Assembly (NCBI RefSeq): GCF_000821245.2 | Contig: NZ_LN611423.1 | Location: 233,410 to 265,612 of the forward strand | Direction of reading: 5' to 3' | Source of the DNA: Virgibacillus senegalensis | GTDB taxonomy: Bacteria; Bacillota; Bacilli; Bacillales; Amphibacillaceae | DNA: 32,203 nt | Shown here: piece after piece, positions 21,732-31,491 of the stretch | How the letters are laid out: every line of letters starts with the position of its first letter | Position numbering within the stretch: the stretch's first letter is position 1 | Notes under the pieces: model-generated | Told to the model about the DNA's origin: nothing | The model's input: the letters and a program-made list of their open reading frames with translations, nothing else | Databases searched by the model: none | Position numbers and translations under genes: made by a program

Positions 21732-23258
21732 TTATATGAATTGTTTTTCTTTACTTACTGGATGTAAAATCGAATCCCAATTTTCTTGTTTCATCCATAA
21801 TGCAACAGACTCAATATCTTTTGAAAAGGCACGGTCCTTTGTTATGGATTGGACAATCTCGCGCCCTTTCCGGTATATCCTCTGTGTTCGTGGAGCCATG
21901 TGTTGGACACCCCGAAACTCTGAAGCCTGCAATGCACAGATCATTTCGATTGCAACAACTCTTCTTGTATTAGTAATGATTTGCATAGCGTGTCTGGCCG
22001 CGATCGTTCCCATGCTGACGTGGTCTTCCTGGTTAGCTGATGACGGAATCGAGTCGACGCTGGCTGGATGTGCAAGTGTTTTGTTTTCAGACACGAGGGA
22101 AGCCGCACTGTATTGCATGATCATCGCTCCAGATTCCAGCCCCGGCTTGGCGCTTAAAAACGCCGGCAAATCGTTTAACTGAGGATTGACTAGCCGTTCA
22201 ATACGGCGTTCCGAAATGTTGGCAAGCTCGGCAACTGCAATCCCTAAAAAGTCCATGGCCAATGCAATCGGCTGGCCGTGAAAATTGCCGCCTGAGATGA
22301 TTTTCTGGCCGCCTTCAAAAATGAGTGGGTTGTCTGTGGCCGCATTGATTTCGATTTCAAGCTTATCTTTTACATAGTTAAGGGTTTGCCAAGTCGCGCC
22401 ATGCACCTGAGGAATACAGCGTAGTGAATAAGCATCCTGGACCCGGATTTCCCCTTGCCTGGTAATAAGATTGCTTCCATCAAGATATCGACGCATCCGG
22501 GCTGCCACGTCAACTTGTTCCGGGTACCCTCTTGCGAAATGGATATCTTCGTCAAACGCATCAATGATTCCGCGTAACCCTTCCATCGTCACGGAAGCAG
22601 TCGCTTCGGTTTGTAGTGCGAGTTTTTCCGCTTCCAAATAAGAAACGACTCCCACCGCTGTCATGGCTTGCGTACCATTGATTAGAGCCAGGCCTTCTTT
22701 CGCGGTTAATGTAATCGGCGTAAGTCCGACATTGCCAAAAGCTTTCATTGTCGGCATTCTCTCACCTTTATAAAACACTTCCCCTTCCCCGATTAAAACC
22801 AATGCCAAATGAGAAAGGGGAGCAAGGTCACCGCTGGCTCCAAGTGAACCTTGTTGGGGAACAACGGGATGAACATGCTCATTCAGTAAGGCTAACAATT
22901 TTTCTATCAGTTGTTTTCTTACACCCGAATATCCCTTCAGAAGCGCATTCGCCCTAAGCAATACCATGGCACGGCTGACGATTTCGGGAAACGGTTCGCC
23001 GACACCGCAGGTATGGCTGCGAATCAAATTCAATTGCAGTTCTTCGACATCTCCTTTTTCGATTAGTACGTCACTCATCTTTCCGAATCCGGTGTTGATT
23101 CCGTAAACGGTTTTTCCTTCGTTGACTACATTCTCTACCGCTTGGCGGCTTTTGCTGACACATTCCCAGCTCTCCTTTGAAGCCTGCACTTTTTCCTGAT
23201 CATACAACACGTGTTTGACATCATCTAACGTTAATGAATGTCCTTCCAATGTAATCAT
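21732..23258 (-). CDS. hutH: Histidine ammonia-lyase
   Basis: The 508-residue enzyme removes ammonia from L-histidine to form urocanate, the committed step. The self-forming MIO cofactor comes from A141-S142-G143 in [17 protein letters not shown]. Catalytic Y53 lies in the [10 protein letters not shown] motif, and LINGTQAM and [11 protein letters not shown] are also typical. ATG 23258 follows AAAGGAG by 6 bases. It is preceded by the HutP-controlled attenuator, so expression depends on histidine. Confidence 0.96.
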   Translation of the reverse strand: MITLEGHSLTLDDVKHVLYDQEKVQASKESWECVSKSRQAVENVVNEGKTVYGINTGFGKMSDVLIEKGDVEELQLNLIRSHTCGVGEPFPEIVSRAMVLLRANALLKGYSGVRKQLIEKLLALLNEHVHPVVPQQGSLGASGDLAPLSHLALVLIGEGEVFYKGERMPTMKAFGNVGLTPITLTAKEGLALINGTQAMTAVGVVSYLEAEKLALQTEATASVTMEGLRGIIDAFDEDIHFARGYPEQVDVAARMRRYLDGSNLITRQGEIRVQDAYSLRCIPQVHGATWQTLNYVKDKLEIEINAATDNPLIFEGGQKIISGGNFHGQPIALAMDFLGIAVAELANISERRIERLVNPQLNDLPAFLSAKPGLESGAMIMQYSAASLVSENKTLAHPASVDSIPSSANQEDHVSMGTIAARHAMQIITNTRRVVAIEMICALQASEFRGVQHMAPRTQRIYRKGREIVQSITKDRAFSKDIESVALWMKQENWDSILHPVSKEKQFI

Positions 23259-23295
23259 TTTATGCTCCTTTCCTCTACCGTAATAAAGTGGATAT

Positions 23296-23342
23296 AAAAA
23301 GGGGCTGTACCGAAGAAAATTTGATTTCTTCGGTACAGCCCC
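23296..23342 (-). terminator. Attenuator terminator between hutP and hutH
   Basis: A perfect 18-base inverted repeat (23301-23318 and 23325-23342, arms beginning GGGGCTGTACCG, loop of 6) is followed on the minus strand by TTTTTATATC. It sits between hutP and hutH, where HutP antitermination is known to act in B. subtilis. Without histidine-bound HutP it should stop transcription before hutH. Confidence 0.9.
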
Positions 23343-23366
23343 CTATTCGCTAATATCTATGGGCTA
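23343..23366 (-). promoter_or_regulatory. HutP-binding UAG array
   Basis: Just after the hutP stop, the mRNA would contain four UAG triplets, each separated by exactly four bases (complements CTA at 23364-23366, 23357-23359, 23350-23352 and 23343-23345). HutP bound to histidine and Mg2+ recognises UAG triplets with four-base spacing. The last triplet abuts the terminator stem, so bound HutP could block the stem from forming. Confidence 0.85.
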
Positions 23367-23368
23367 CA

Positions 23369-23821
23369 TTATATGTGATTGATTCCCAATCCAATGGTTT
23401 CGTGCTCCAATCCCTTGACAGGAGCACCAATCGTTCCATAAAGCGCAATGGCCAACCATTCGCCTTCTTCTTCATTGTCGTACGGATTTCCCCGCACAAG
23501 CGCGAATCTTAATCCGACCGTCCGTAATATTGTACCCAACTGGACTTGCCCGCGGGTCACACCGTGAAGCGCTTCGATGGTCGCATGGTACAAGGCGTGC
23601 AATTCCCTGTAAAGATCGGCCTTGATAATACCGTTTCTTTTCGCCGCTGTTTCGATAGCTGCAACGACCTTATGTGAATCCATCGAACCTACTTTCCCTG
23701 TACAAAACTGCCACTTTTGACGCTCAATTTGCTTATTAAACTCAGGATCGTTTTCAAATTGTTCATTTAATACCAACAACATCGCCTGCTTGCCAATTCT
23801 TCGGTCAACTTGTAACAGCAA
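23369..23821 (-). CDS. hutP: HutP antiterminator of the hut operon
   Basis: The 150-residue protein is the hexameric RNA-binding antiterminator that responds to L-histidine and Mg2+. Its sequence matches HutP nearly throughout: [36 protein letters not shown] (with metal/histidine-binding His residues), [16 protein letters not shown] and the C-terminal [19 protein letters not shown]. Length is close to the 148-residue B. subtilis protein. Translation begins at TTG 23821 ([10 protein letters not shown]), which aligns with the known N-terminus; GAGAG lies upstream. It is the first gene of the operon. Confidence 0.95.
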   Translation of the reverse strand: MLLQVDRRIGKQAMLLVLNEQFENDPEFNKQIERQKWQFCTGKVGSMDSHKVVAAIETAAKRNGIIKADLYRELHALYHATIEALHGVTRGQVQLGTILRTVGLRFALVRGNPYDNEEEGEWLAIALYGTIGAPVKGLEHETIGLGINHI

Positions 23822-23860
23822 GTTCGATCACTCTCTTCTAATATCTAAAGAACTACCATT

Positions 23861-23889
23861 ATTGTAATCGCTTACATAAATGATGTCAA
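23861..23889 (-). promoter_or_regulatory. hut operon sigma-A promoter with overlapping cre box
   Basis: On the minus strand TTGACA (23884-23889) and TACAAT (23861-23866) are separated by 17 bases. Between and overlapping the -10 is TGTAAGCGATTACA (23863-23876), a perfect match to the CcpA target TGWAANCGNTNWCA. Binding there would block the promoter, so the operon should be repressed by preferred carbon sources. Confidence 0.88.
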
Positions 23890-24444
23890 AGTATTTTTTG
23901 AAAATTTTGTTGATTGACTCGGCTTTGTCTTCTAGTTGACTCTCGTCAATCCGGGGCGGAGCAATCAATAAATTCCCCCTCCTGATCTAACGAAAGCTCA
24001 CTTATATTTTCTCGAATTCTGAATCAGGGATATCCTTTACATTTGCCCACTGTCAAACCAGCGTCACTATATTTAAAAGTTGTATAAGATGGCCCGTATC
24101 TAAATGAATAACGTACTGATAGATCAGCTGTTTCAAAGTATCTATAACCGATGAATAACCCTTCCTTATATCACTTGTTACTTGATCTGCAGGATAGAAT
24201 GCCAAGAAAGGCACCTGAGTAATAACTATTGAGAAGGTTTCGCTTAATTACCACTCCTATTGTGTTTACCAAGAAAAGCATCAACGGCAGCTTTACTAAA
24301 ACATGAGGAAGTTTTTTAGTATCCAGTCACCAAAAAGATCACCTAGATTTCAGAATAACAGAAATGGATCTTGAACCATTTCGGCTAATGCATTTAAAAT
24401 ATTGGGTTCACAAACTAGAAGTAGTTGCTAATGCTGGGGCTTTA
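23890..24444. other. Gene-poor interval upstream of the hut operon
   Basis: No convincing gene. A minus-strand frame at about 24053-24247 stays open for about 64 codons (including [15 protein letters not shown]) but has no start codon or ribosome binding site. A plus-strand frame at about 24310-24472 is also open (MDLEPFRLMHLKYWVHKLE) and runs into the hepT end on the other strand. I recognise neither; both look like decayed coding DNA. Confidence 0.4.
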
Positions 24445-24834
24445 TCATTTACTTTTCATCCGTTCGACCCATAGATGGAGTAGGTTATTATACCGGGGAA
24501 GATTTTTGTGGATTTTAATGGCCACTTCTTCATTATAGGTATGGACGGTCAAATTTCGATCATTTACCATTTCCAAAGCCAGAACGGCCTCTTCATCCTC
24601 TAACAAATCAACCTCCCTGCAGCTGCGAATGACGCTCTTCGGAGAGCCGGCATCCACTCCTTCTACGTCATACAAGTATTGCTTAGCCGCTTTCCAACTA
24701 GCCTCGAAAGAGAATTCAAATCGTTGAATCCCTGCATCTCGTTCCACGTCGTTCGGGTTGTTAAGGTTAGCTAGCTTTTCAAAGGCAGCCAACGCTTTTT
24801 CTGCTGCTTCTAATCGTTGACGTAATCTTTCCAT
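24445..24834 (-). CDS. hepT: HepT-like HEPN toxin (HI0074 family)
   Basis: The 129-residue helical protein is of the HEPN / nucleotidyltransferase-substrate-binding type. It carries RNLTVHTY near residues 93-100, which is exactly the RX4HXY motif of HepT toxins: Arg and His are the RNase active site, and the Tyr is modified with AMP by the antitoxin. It begins inside the end of the upstream gene (25-base overlap), the usual arrangement for the pair. Whether it is an active RNase cannot be told from the sequence. Confidence 0.82.
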   Translation of the reverse strand: MERLRQRLEAAEKALAAFEKLANLNNPNDVERDAGIQRFEFSFEASWKAAKQYLYDVEGVDAGSPKSVIRSCREVDLLEDEEAVLALEMVNDRNLTVHTYNEEVAIKIHKNLPRYNNLLHLWVERMKSK

Positions 24835-25133
24835 AAAATCCCCTCCTCTTTTACTTGTTGGACCAAAGCTTCATTGGCATCACGCAAATCCACTACATCT
24901 ACCTTGTAAGGAATGGTAGACTCTTCTATTTGCTCGATTAGTTCAATCCATTTAAAAGGAGAGAGTGGGATGTCGGATTCGATAGCAATGTCGATATCCG
25001 AACTCTGTTTTTCTTCCTGTCGGGCCCAGGAGCCAAATAAGTAAATATGCACTTTTTCCTTGGCGAGTTGTTCATTCAAAATCGATTTTAGTTGTTCTAA
25101 AATTTGTTCCCTTAATTCTGCAGGAACTCCCAT
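24810..25133 (-). CDS. mntA: MntA-like minimal nucleotidyltransferase antitoxin (HI0073 family)
   Basis: The 107-residue protein has GSWARQEEKQSSDID, exactly the GSX10DXD motif of minimal nucleotidyltransferases. MntA proteins AMPylate and so neutralise HepT in type VII toxin-antitoxin systems. The start is ATG 25133, preceded by GAGGAAGGG; an upstream ATG at 25160 has no site and overlaps the promoter -10. It precedes and overlaps hepT by 25 bases, which ties their expression together. Confidence 0.82.
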   Translation of the reverse strand: MGVPAELREQILEQLKSILNEQLAKEKVHIYLFGSWARQEEKQSSDIDIAIESDIPLSPFKWIELIEQIEESTIPYKVDVVDLRDANEALVQQVKEEGILWKDYVND

Positions 25134-25158
25134 AATATCCCTTCCTCTTTTTTGTCCC

Positions 25159-25167
25159 ATTATAGCA
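25159..25167 (-). promoter_or_regulatory. Extended -10 promoter of the HepT/MntA pair
   Basis: On the minus strand TGCTATAAT has a consensus -10 (25159-25164) with a TGn extension, 25 bases before the mntA start. No good -35 is seen at 17 bases (GTATAA). Upstream, TGGTC and GACCA around 25222-25240 form a short inverted repeat that could be an operator, which is speculative. Confidence 0.5.
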
Positions 25168-25374
25168 TATGTACATTTTACTTATACGGAGTTTCCTGCT
25201 CCTCTTCCCTGATTAATAATGTGGTCGTACAATGACCATTATCACTACACCAAAACCAAACGTGGATTGCATTATATTGGGCTATTAAAATGAAACTCTG
25301 TAAGGTTAAATATATTTAAGGGGCTATTACCTTGAAATTCACTCTTAATTTTTTAATACTCATTTCTTCCGCTT

Positions 25375-27297
25375 TCAAAATAATTTCATCTGCTGCCCAC
25401 TGCTGCTCTTTTCATCATCGCTTCCTTTGATCTTGTAATTCATCGACTTATACCCCTGCTTACGTTTTTCATACATAGTCTGCAACTCGGGAACCTGATA
25501 ATCAACATAATCATATACTTTTACAACATTCTTATTCGTATGAACACGATGCAACCTACCGACATATTGTTGGAGCGTTCCTTTCCAGGCGATTGGCATG
25601 GCAAGGAATAAAGTGTCCAGTCTAGCATTGTCAAATCCTTCTCCGATATACTTACCAGTGGCAATAATAAGCCTCTCTTCACAATCTGAGAGATTTTCTA
25701 TTAGCTTTAATCTATCTTTCTCTTCTTGCTTACTCAGCTTACCCGTTAATACGATGATATTCTTAGCAAAGCCTTCAAAGTGCTTTTCCAATTCATGCAC
25801 ATGTTCAATCCGCTCAGTCAAAATAATTGGGTGCGAATCATTCTCAAGTTCTTTCAATACATCATTGAATATCAGCTTGTTCCGTTTTTCATTAATAGCC
25901 AGGTTTGCATACACCTTTTGAAGATTTCCGTCACTTTTGAAGCTAGTAAAACGTGGAATAAGCACATGGTCAAACGGATGGAGTTTTGACTGATCTTTGG
26001 CGGTAACCTTATAACAGATTTCCCCGCACTGCATTGCAACTATCTTATGAAGCCCATCTTTTCTAGTTGGTGTTGCAGTTAGTCCATGAACGTAAGAAGC
26101 CTCTACTTCCCTTAGTACTTTTTCAAAACTTACCGCTGAAATATGGTGGCATTCATCGACAATGACTTGTCCATATCCCTTAACTCTTTCACGCACATCT
26201 TCTGATCTGCTCAAAGTCTGAATCATAGCAATATCCACTTTACCTGTTGGTTTCTTTTTACCCCCACCAATTTGACCAATCTTGTTACCGTCCAAATTAA
26301 TAAACGTCTGCAAACTTTCTTTCCACTGGGAAAGCAGTTGCTTCGTGTGCACGATGATTAATGTGTTGATGTTTCTCTCCGCTATTAGCGCTGCTACTAC
26401 GACAGTTTTACCAAAACCAGTTGCCGCTGATAGGACGCCACAACCACTTACCTTCATAGCATAGACCGCTTCATTTTGTTTTGGCAGAAGATTCCCTTGA
26501 AAATGAAAATTGTGGCCGCTTCCTTTGTAGGTTTGATCATCGATGTAGAAGTTGATCTCGTGCTTGGATAATATAGCTTTTATATCTGTCAGACAGCCGC
26601 GCGGGATAACCACCGAGCCCTCCGTCTCATAACTGCAGTCAATTTTTCTAGGAATACGGTGTGTTGACAGCCTTTTAGATTGGGCTTTAAAAAATTCAGG
26701 GTTATCGATGACGGCGAGGTTTATTAGCTCGTTCAAAATATTTGATGGAAGCTTATTTTTGGAAATATGTATGCCATTTTTTCTTATGATGGTGATTTCA
26801 AAGGGTTTATTCCTATCATATACTGCTGGTTCACTTTTTATAGTACACCCGCTAGGATTAATCTGCTTTGCCAGAATTGATTCAATCGCTTTTTTACTGA
26901 TTCTTTTTACGGACGCCAGATAAGTCCATTGATCAGTATATGGTTCAAATTTTTCATTAACAAAGACACTGTGGCTGTTTTTCCTGGGGAATTGTTGTAA
27001 AGGTAGTGCAATCAAGTTGCCAAATCCACCTTTAGGCATTGTATCCTGATTGGGAAAAAATCGATCAAATGAATCAACCCCTGTCTCATACCATTTTTCC
27101 AAGGTCCGGTTCATAAGAAGTGCCCCTAATTTACGGGCTGTTTTCGCCTCTATTTTGTCACTGAAAAAAATCCAGACATGGCAACCATCTCCGGATCGGG
27201 AAATTTCCATGCTTGCAGGTACACCTATATCGTTACAAACACTAAGGAAAGTGAGAGCATCCTTTTGCCATTCTTTTTTATCAAAATCAACGGCCAA
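25375..27297 (-). pseudogene. TOTE-type primase-helicase, 5'-truncated
   Basis: 640 codons remain. Residues 1-135 match an archaeo-eukaryotic primase domain: VDFD (metal-binding Asp pair at 4 and 6), SRSGDGCHVWIFF (H40) and DRFFPNQDTMPKGGFGN. Residues 270-600 are a superfamily 2 helicase: Walker A ATGFGKT (292-298), DECHH (381-385), TATP (407-410), GEGFDNA and QYVGRLHR. TOTE conflict-system proteins join these domains. The frame is open only to about 27350 and has no ATG or ribosome binding site; it opens at DETCWFLAVDF, which in full-length relatives is internal. About 100 or more N-terminal residues, and any TOTE nuclease gene, are missing. It may be inactive, although catalytic motifs are intact. 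Confidence 0.72.
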
Positions 27298-27326
27298 AAA
27301 CCAGCATGTCTCATCTTTTAACTTAG

Positions 27327-27360
27327 AAACCGTCCTGTTCTTGGACGGTTATTTTTGTTG
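27327..27360 (+). terminator. Rho-independent terminator at the truncated end of the primase gene
   Basis: AACCGTCC (27328-27335) and GGACGGTT (27343-27350) form an 8-base stem with a 7-base loop, followed on the plus strand by ATTTTTGTTG. It lies exactly where homology of the primase-helicase ends, so it probably belongs to DNA joined there by the truncating event. Confidence 0.65.
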
Positions 27361-27410
27361 TCAAGGAAATTATAAAATTCGTTAGCTGTAAAATGGCAGT
27401 TTTCGTCAGT

Positions 27411-27690
27411 TAATTTAAAGGATAGAAAGATAGATTTATTGATACTTGATGAGTGATTATTAACAGAGCTTTCAGGGGAGAACATACTTCATGTATTGGA
27501 GATTATTGAAGCAAGGTTAAAGAGAACGTCTACCATTTTCTGTTCTTAGTACTACCCAGCAGGATGGCACTAAACTAGGACAATCACAGATAGCTGATGC
27601 GATGCTTGACCGGATTGTTCACGATTCTTATCAGATACTAGTGGATGGCGAAACTTCTATGAAATAACGTCATGAATTAGGATCTGTATG
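27411..27690 (+). pseudogene. istB: Second IS21-family IstB relic
   Basis: The plus strand encodes decayed IstB: LKDRKIDLLILDE (Walker B, followed by TGA in place of Trp), LLTELSGENILHVLEIIEAR, LKRTSTIFCS, a TAG where Gln is expected, YYPAGWH, a 2-base frameshift, then IADAMLDRIVHDSYQILVDG and ETSMK followed by another stop and RHELG. This is the C-terminal half of IstB, from a different subfamily than the relic near 5.2 kb. At least three disabling changes show it is old. Walker A and istA are missing. Confidence 0.78.
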
Positions 27691-27996
27691 ATACCTACTG
27701 AAGTTGAAGACCGCATAGCAAAGTATTTTCTTCACAAGTATTTGGCTGAGAAGTGATGATTAATTTGAAGAAGAACTATTACCACCTGCATATGGACTGA
27801 AGATAATAAGGATTTAGATCACGATAAACTTGTGGTCTACCCTATTGAGATTATTAAAGAACAATTATAATAAAATATCCGGATAAACTAAAGTAGTCAC
27901 TAGAGTAGACCTCTGTTTTAGTAGCTCTCTAATCCGTAATTACTGGCTCCATCTATCCGCAATACTCAGTGCGCATATACCGTGATGTAAAAAACT
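27691..27996. other. Gene-poor interval between relics
   Basis: Short open fragments only. One reads MIPTEVEDRIAKYFLHKYLA from about 27688 to a stop near 27757; another, about 27790-27871, includes NKDLDHDKLVVYPIEIIKEQ. Neither has a ribosome binding site and I recognise neither; they look like debris of mobile DNA. Confidence 0.4.
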
Positions 27997-28160
27997 GGAA
28001 TAGACCTGGTAACAATTATGGAAAGAGTTGGTCATGAAGATTTAAAAACAACATGAAGATTTATACACATGTTACTAACAGAATGAAAAAAGATGCCTCC
28101 GATAAAGTAAAAACTTTTTATGGAGACATCCTTAATCAAGCTGAATCAAGTTTTTTGTGA
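27997..28160 (+). pseudogene. Tyrosine-recombinase (integrase) C-terminal relic
   Basis: Translation gives GIDLVTIMERVGHEDLKTT, a one-base deletion, then MKIYTHVTNRMKKDASDKV and KTFYGDILNQAESSFL before the stop. This is the last catalytic block of phage/ICE-type tyrosine recombinases: the GH of the conserved box and the nucleophile Tyr in IYTHVT. The N-terminal and core regions are lost. It lies 78 bases from the groEL stop, the position expected for an element that had integrated near the groEL 3' end. Confidence 0.75.
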
Positions 28161-28238
28161 TGTTTTTGTGAGGTTTTTCGGGTTTTAGTCGATTTTCACT
28201 CCAAAAACATTGATATATCAGCGTTTATGGGCGGTTGT

Positions 28239-29897
<1,659 letters not shown>

Positions 29898-29936
29898 TTA
29901 AAAAATTATGTTATTGTAAAATGGTTCTTCGCTTTA

Positions 29937-30221
29937 TTAGCCGATAACAGCTAAAATGTCGCTTTCACGAAGAATTAAGTATTCTTTTCCTTCGTATTTA
30001 ACTTCTGTACCAGCAAACTTCGAGAAGATGATGAGGTTTCCTTCAGCTACCTCTGGGGCAACTTTTTCTCCATTATCTGTGACACGTCCTGAACCTACTG
30101 CAACAACTTTCCCTTCCTGTGGCTTTTCTTTTGCAGAATCAGGAAGCACGATACCGCTTGCTGTTTTTTCTTCTTGCTCGACAAGTTCAATAATGACACG
30201 ATCACCTAGTGGCTTTAACAT
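29937..30221 (-). CDS. groES: Co-chaperonin GroES (10 kDa)
   Basis: The 94-residue lid of the GroEL chamber starts [20 protein letters not shown] and includes the mobile loop ([20 protein letters not shown]) and [27 protein letters not shown] lies 8 bases before the ATG. It is the first gene of the heat-shock operon. Confidence 0.98.
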   Translation of the reverse strand: MLKPLGDRVIIELVEQEEKTASGIVLPDSAKEKPQEGKVVAVGSGRVTDNGEKVAPEVAEGNLIIFSKFAGTEVKYEGKEYLILRESDILAVIG

Positions 30222-30262
30222 GTGTGAAACCCTCCCTAACCGTTATTTAATTGGTTTGTTTG

Positions 30263-30289
30263 TTAGCACTCGTTAGTAATGAGTGCTAA
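30263..30289. promoter_or_regulatory. CIRCE element (HrcA operator)
   Basis: TTAGCACTC (30263-30271), nine bases, GAGTGCTAA (30281-30289): a perfect CIRCE, the binding site of the HrcA repressor. It lies 41 bases upstream of groES, between the promoter and the gene, so groESL should be released by heat or by titration of GroEL. Confidence 0.97.
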
Positions 30290-30296
30290 CACAGTT

Positions 30297-30328
30297 ATTA
30301 TAATAATCAATTCGTTTTCATTTTGCAA
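30297..30328 (-). promoter_or_regulatory. groESL sigma-A promoter
   Basis: On the minus strand TTGCAA (30323-30328) and TATTAT (30300-30305) are 17 bases apart. A consensus TATAAT (30297-30302) overlaps 3 bases farther on, but with a 20-base spacer. The start of transcription would fall at or just before the CIRCE element. Confidence 0.65.
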
Positions 30329-30460
30329 GCAATGTAATTATAATTTTTTCGACAAATTTTTATTGGCCTGCAGACAGCAAAAAAGTACCCCCGCCGCTGT
30401 TCAGCCACACTGCAGCAGGAGTTTTACAGCCCTTCTATTGCATGACTATTCTAATTGTAT

Positions 30461-30468
30461 GTTAAAAT
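30461..30468 (+). promoter_or_regulatory. Probable promoter of the CPBP protease gene
   Basis: TGTTAAAAT resembles an extended -10 (TAAAAT at 30463-30468). The only upstream -35 candidate, TTGCAT, is 19 bases away. It precedes the gene by about 50 bases. Confidence 0.4.
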
Positions 30469-30519
30469 ACGTACAATGATGTAGTAAAGTAAATCTGTTT
30501 TTTGAAGGAGTAGTTAAAG

Positions 30520-31230
30520 GTGCCTAAACGATATTGGTATGTCATCATGACCTATATAATCATGCAGCTTTCCGGATCTGTACTCGTTCCGTTCATTGAT
30601 ATGTTCGATATAGATCGGTTCACCTTCAGTGTCAACTGGAGTATTATCAGTTTTATTGCAGCACTTGTGATCACCCTGCTTTTGCTAAGGCCGGACATGC
30701 GCCAGGTCAGCGACCGCAATGCTTCCGGAATCGGCGGCATCATCGGCTGGAGTGTACTCGGGGTAGTGATGGCTTACATGGCGCAATATGCCGCTGTTAT
30801 CATTGAAACATTGCTTCTCGGAATCAAACCAGGTTCGGAAAACACCATGCAGATTATGGAGATTGCACGGGCAGCACCGATATTCATCATCATCCCTGCC
30901 CTGATTGCACCGATTTTAGAAGAAATCATTTTCCGGAAAATCATTTTCGGTAATTTCTACAAGCGGACGAACTTTTTTATCGCGGCTCTAGCATCTTCTG
31001 TTATTTTCGGACTTGTCCATATGGATTTCACCCATATCATTACCTATACCGGAATGGGACTGGTGTTTGCCTTCCTTTATGTACACACGAACCGCATCAT
31101 CGTCCCGATTGTCACCCATATGGCCATGAATACGATTACGGTTATTGCCCAGTTCAGTGTGGACCCGGAAGAACTTGATCAAATGCTTGAACAATGGGAA
31201 AAAATGCAAATGATCTTAATTGGAGGCTAA
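30520..31230 (+). CDS. ydiL: CPBP-family intramembrane metalloprotease (YdiL-like)
   Basis: The 236-residue membrane protein is of the CAAX-protease/bacteriocin-processing family (CPBP, Abi). Motifs of the active site are EEIIFR (motif 1, tandem Glu), FGLVHM (His) and HMAMN (His). Six or so hydrophobic segments are present. B. subtilis ydiL occupies the same position beside groES as I recall. The start is GTG 30520, 9 bases after GAAGGAG. The natural substrate is unknown. The ydiK-like gene follows closely. Confidence 0.88.
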   Translation: MPKRYWYVIMTYIIMQLSGSVLVPFIDMFDIDRFTFSVNWSIISFIAALVITLLLLRPDMRQVSDRNASGIGGIIGWSVLGVVMAYMAQYAAVIIETLLLGIKPGSENTMQIMEIARAAPIFIIIPALIAPILEEIIFRKIIFGNFYKRTNFFIAALASSVIFGLVHMDFTHIITYTGMGLVFAFLYVHTNRIIVPIVTHMAMNTITVIAQFSVDPEELDQMLEQWEKMQMILIGG

Positions 31231-31237
31231 TCAATTT

Positions 31238-31441
31238 ATGAGAACTTCCCCGTTGTTTATGGCTTTCTTGTATTTCGCAATGGGAGCTGTATTCACCTAT
31301 ATTGCAGCACAATCAGTAGAAGAAACGATTTGGAATTTCATTACGATCCTGCTGGCCATTTTCGCCACGCTGGACTTTGTCGTTTCGTTTCGATTGATCG
31401 GCCTGCATTTTAAAATTCAAAAATCCAAAAAGAACAAATAG
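31238..31441 (+). CDS. ydiK: YdiK-like small membrane protein (DUF4305-type)
   Basis: The 67-residue protein begins MRTSPLFMAFLYFAMGAVFT and contains ETIWNFITILLAIFATLDF, with two membrane segments and a Lys-rich C-terminus. It closely resembles YdiK of B. subtilis, encoded beside ydiL. GGAGG precedes the ATG by 11 bases; the in-frame TTG at 31220 overlaps that site and is unlikely. It starts 8 bases after the ydiL-like gene and is probably co-transcribed. Function unknown. Confidence 0.82.
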   Translation: MRTSPLFMAFLYFAMGAVFTYIAAQSVEETIWNFITILLAIFATLDFVVSFRLIGLHFKIQKSKKNK

Positions 31442-31445
31442 CTCC

Positions 31446-31491
31446 AACCATAAAAAACAGCTGACACGTATCAGCTGTTTTTTGTATGGTT
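31446..31491. terminator. Bidirectional terminator
   Basis: Perfect inverted repeat AAAAAACAGCTGA (31452-31464) and TCAGCTGTTTTTT (31471-31483), loop of 6, with outer arms AACCATA and TATGGTT. Each strand ends in a run of T, so it can stop both the ydiL-ydiK transcript and the convergent transporter gene, whose stop codon lies in the stem. Confidence 0.92.
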
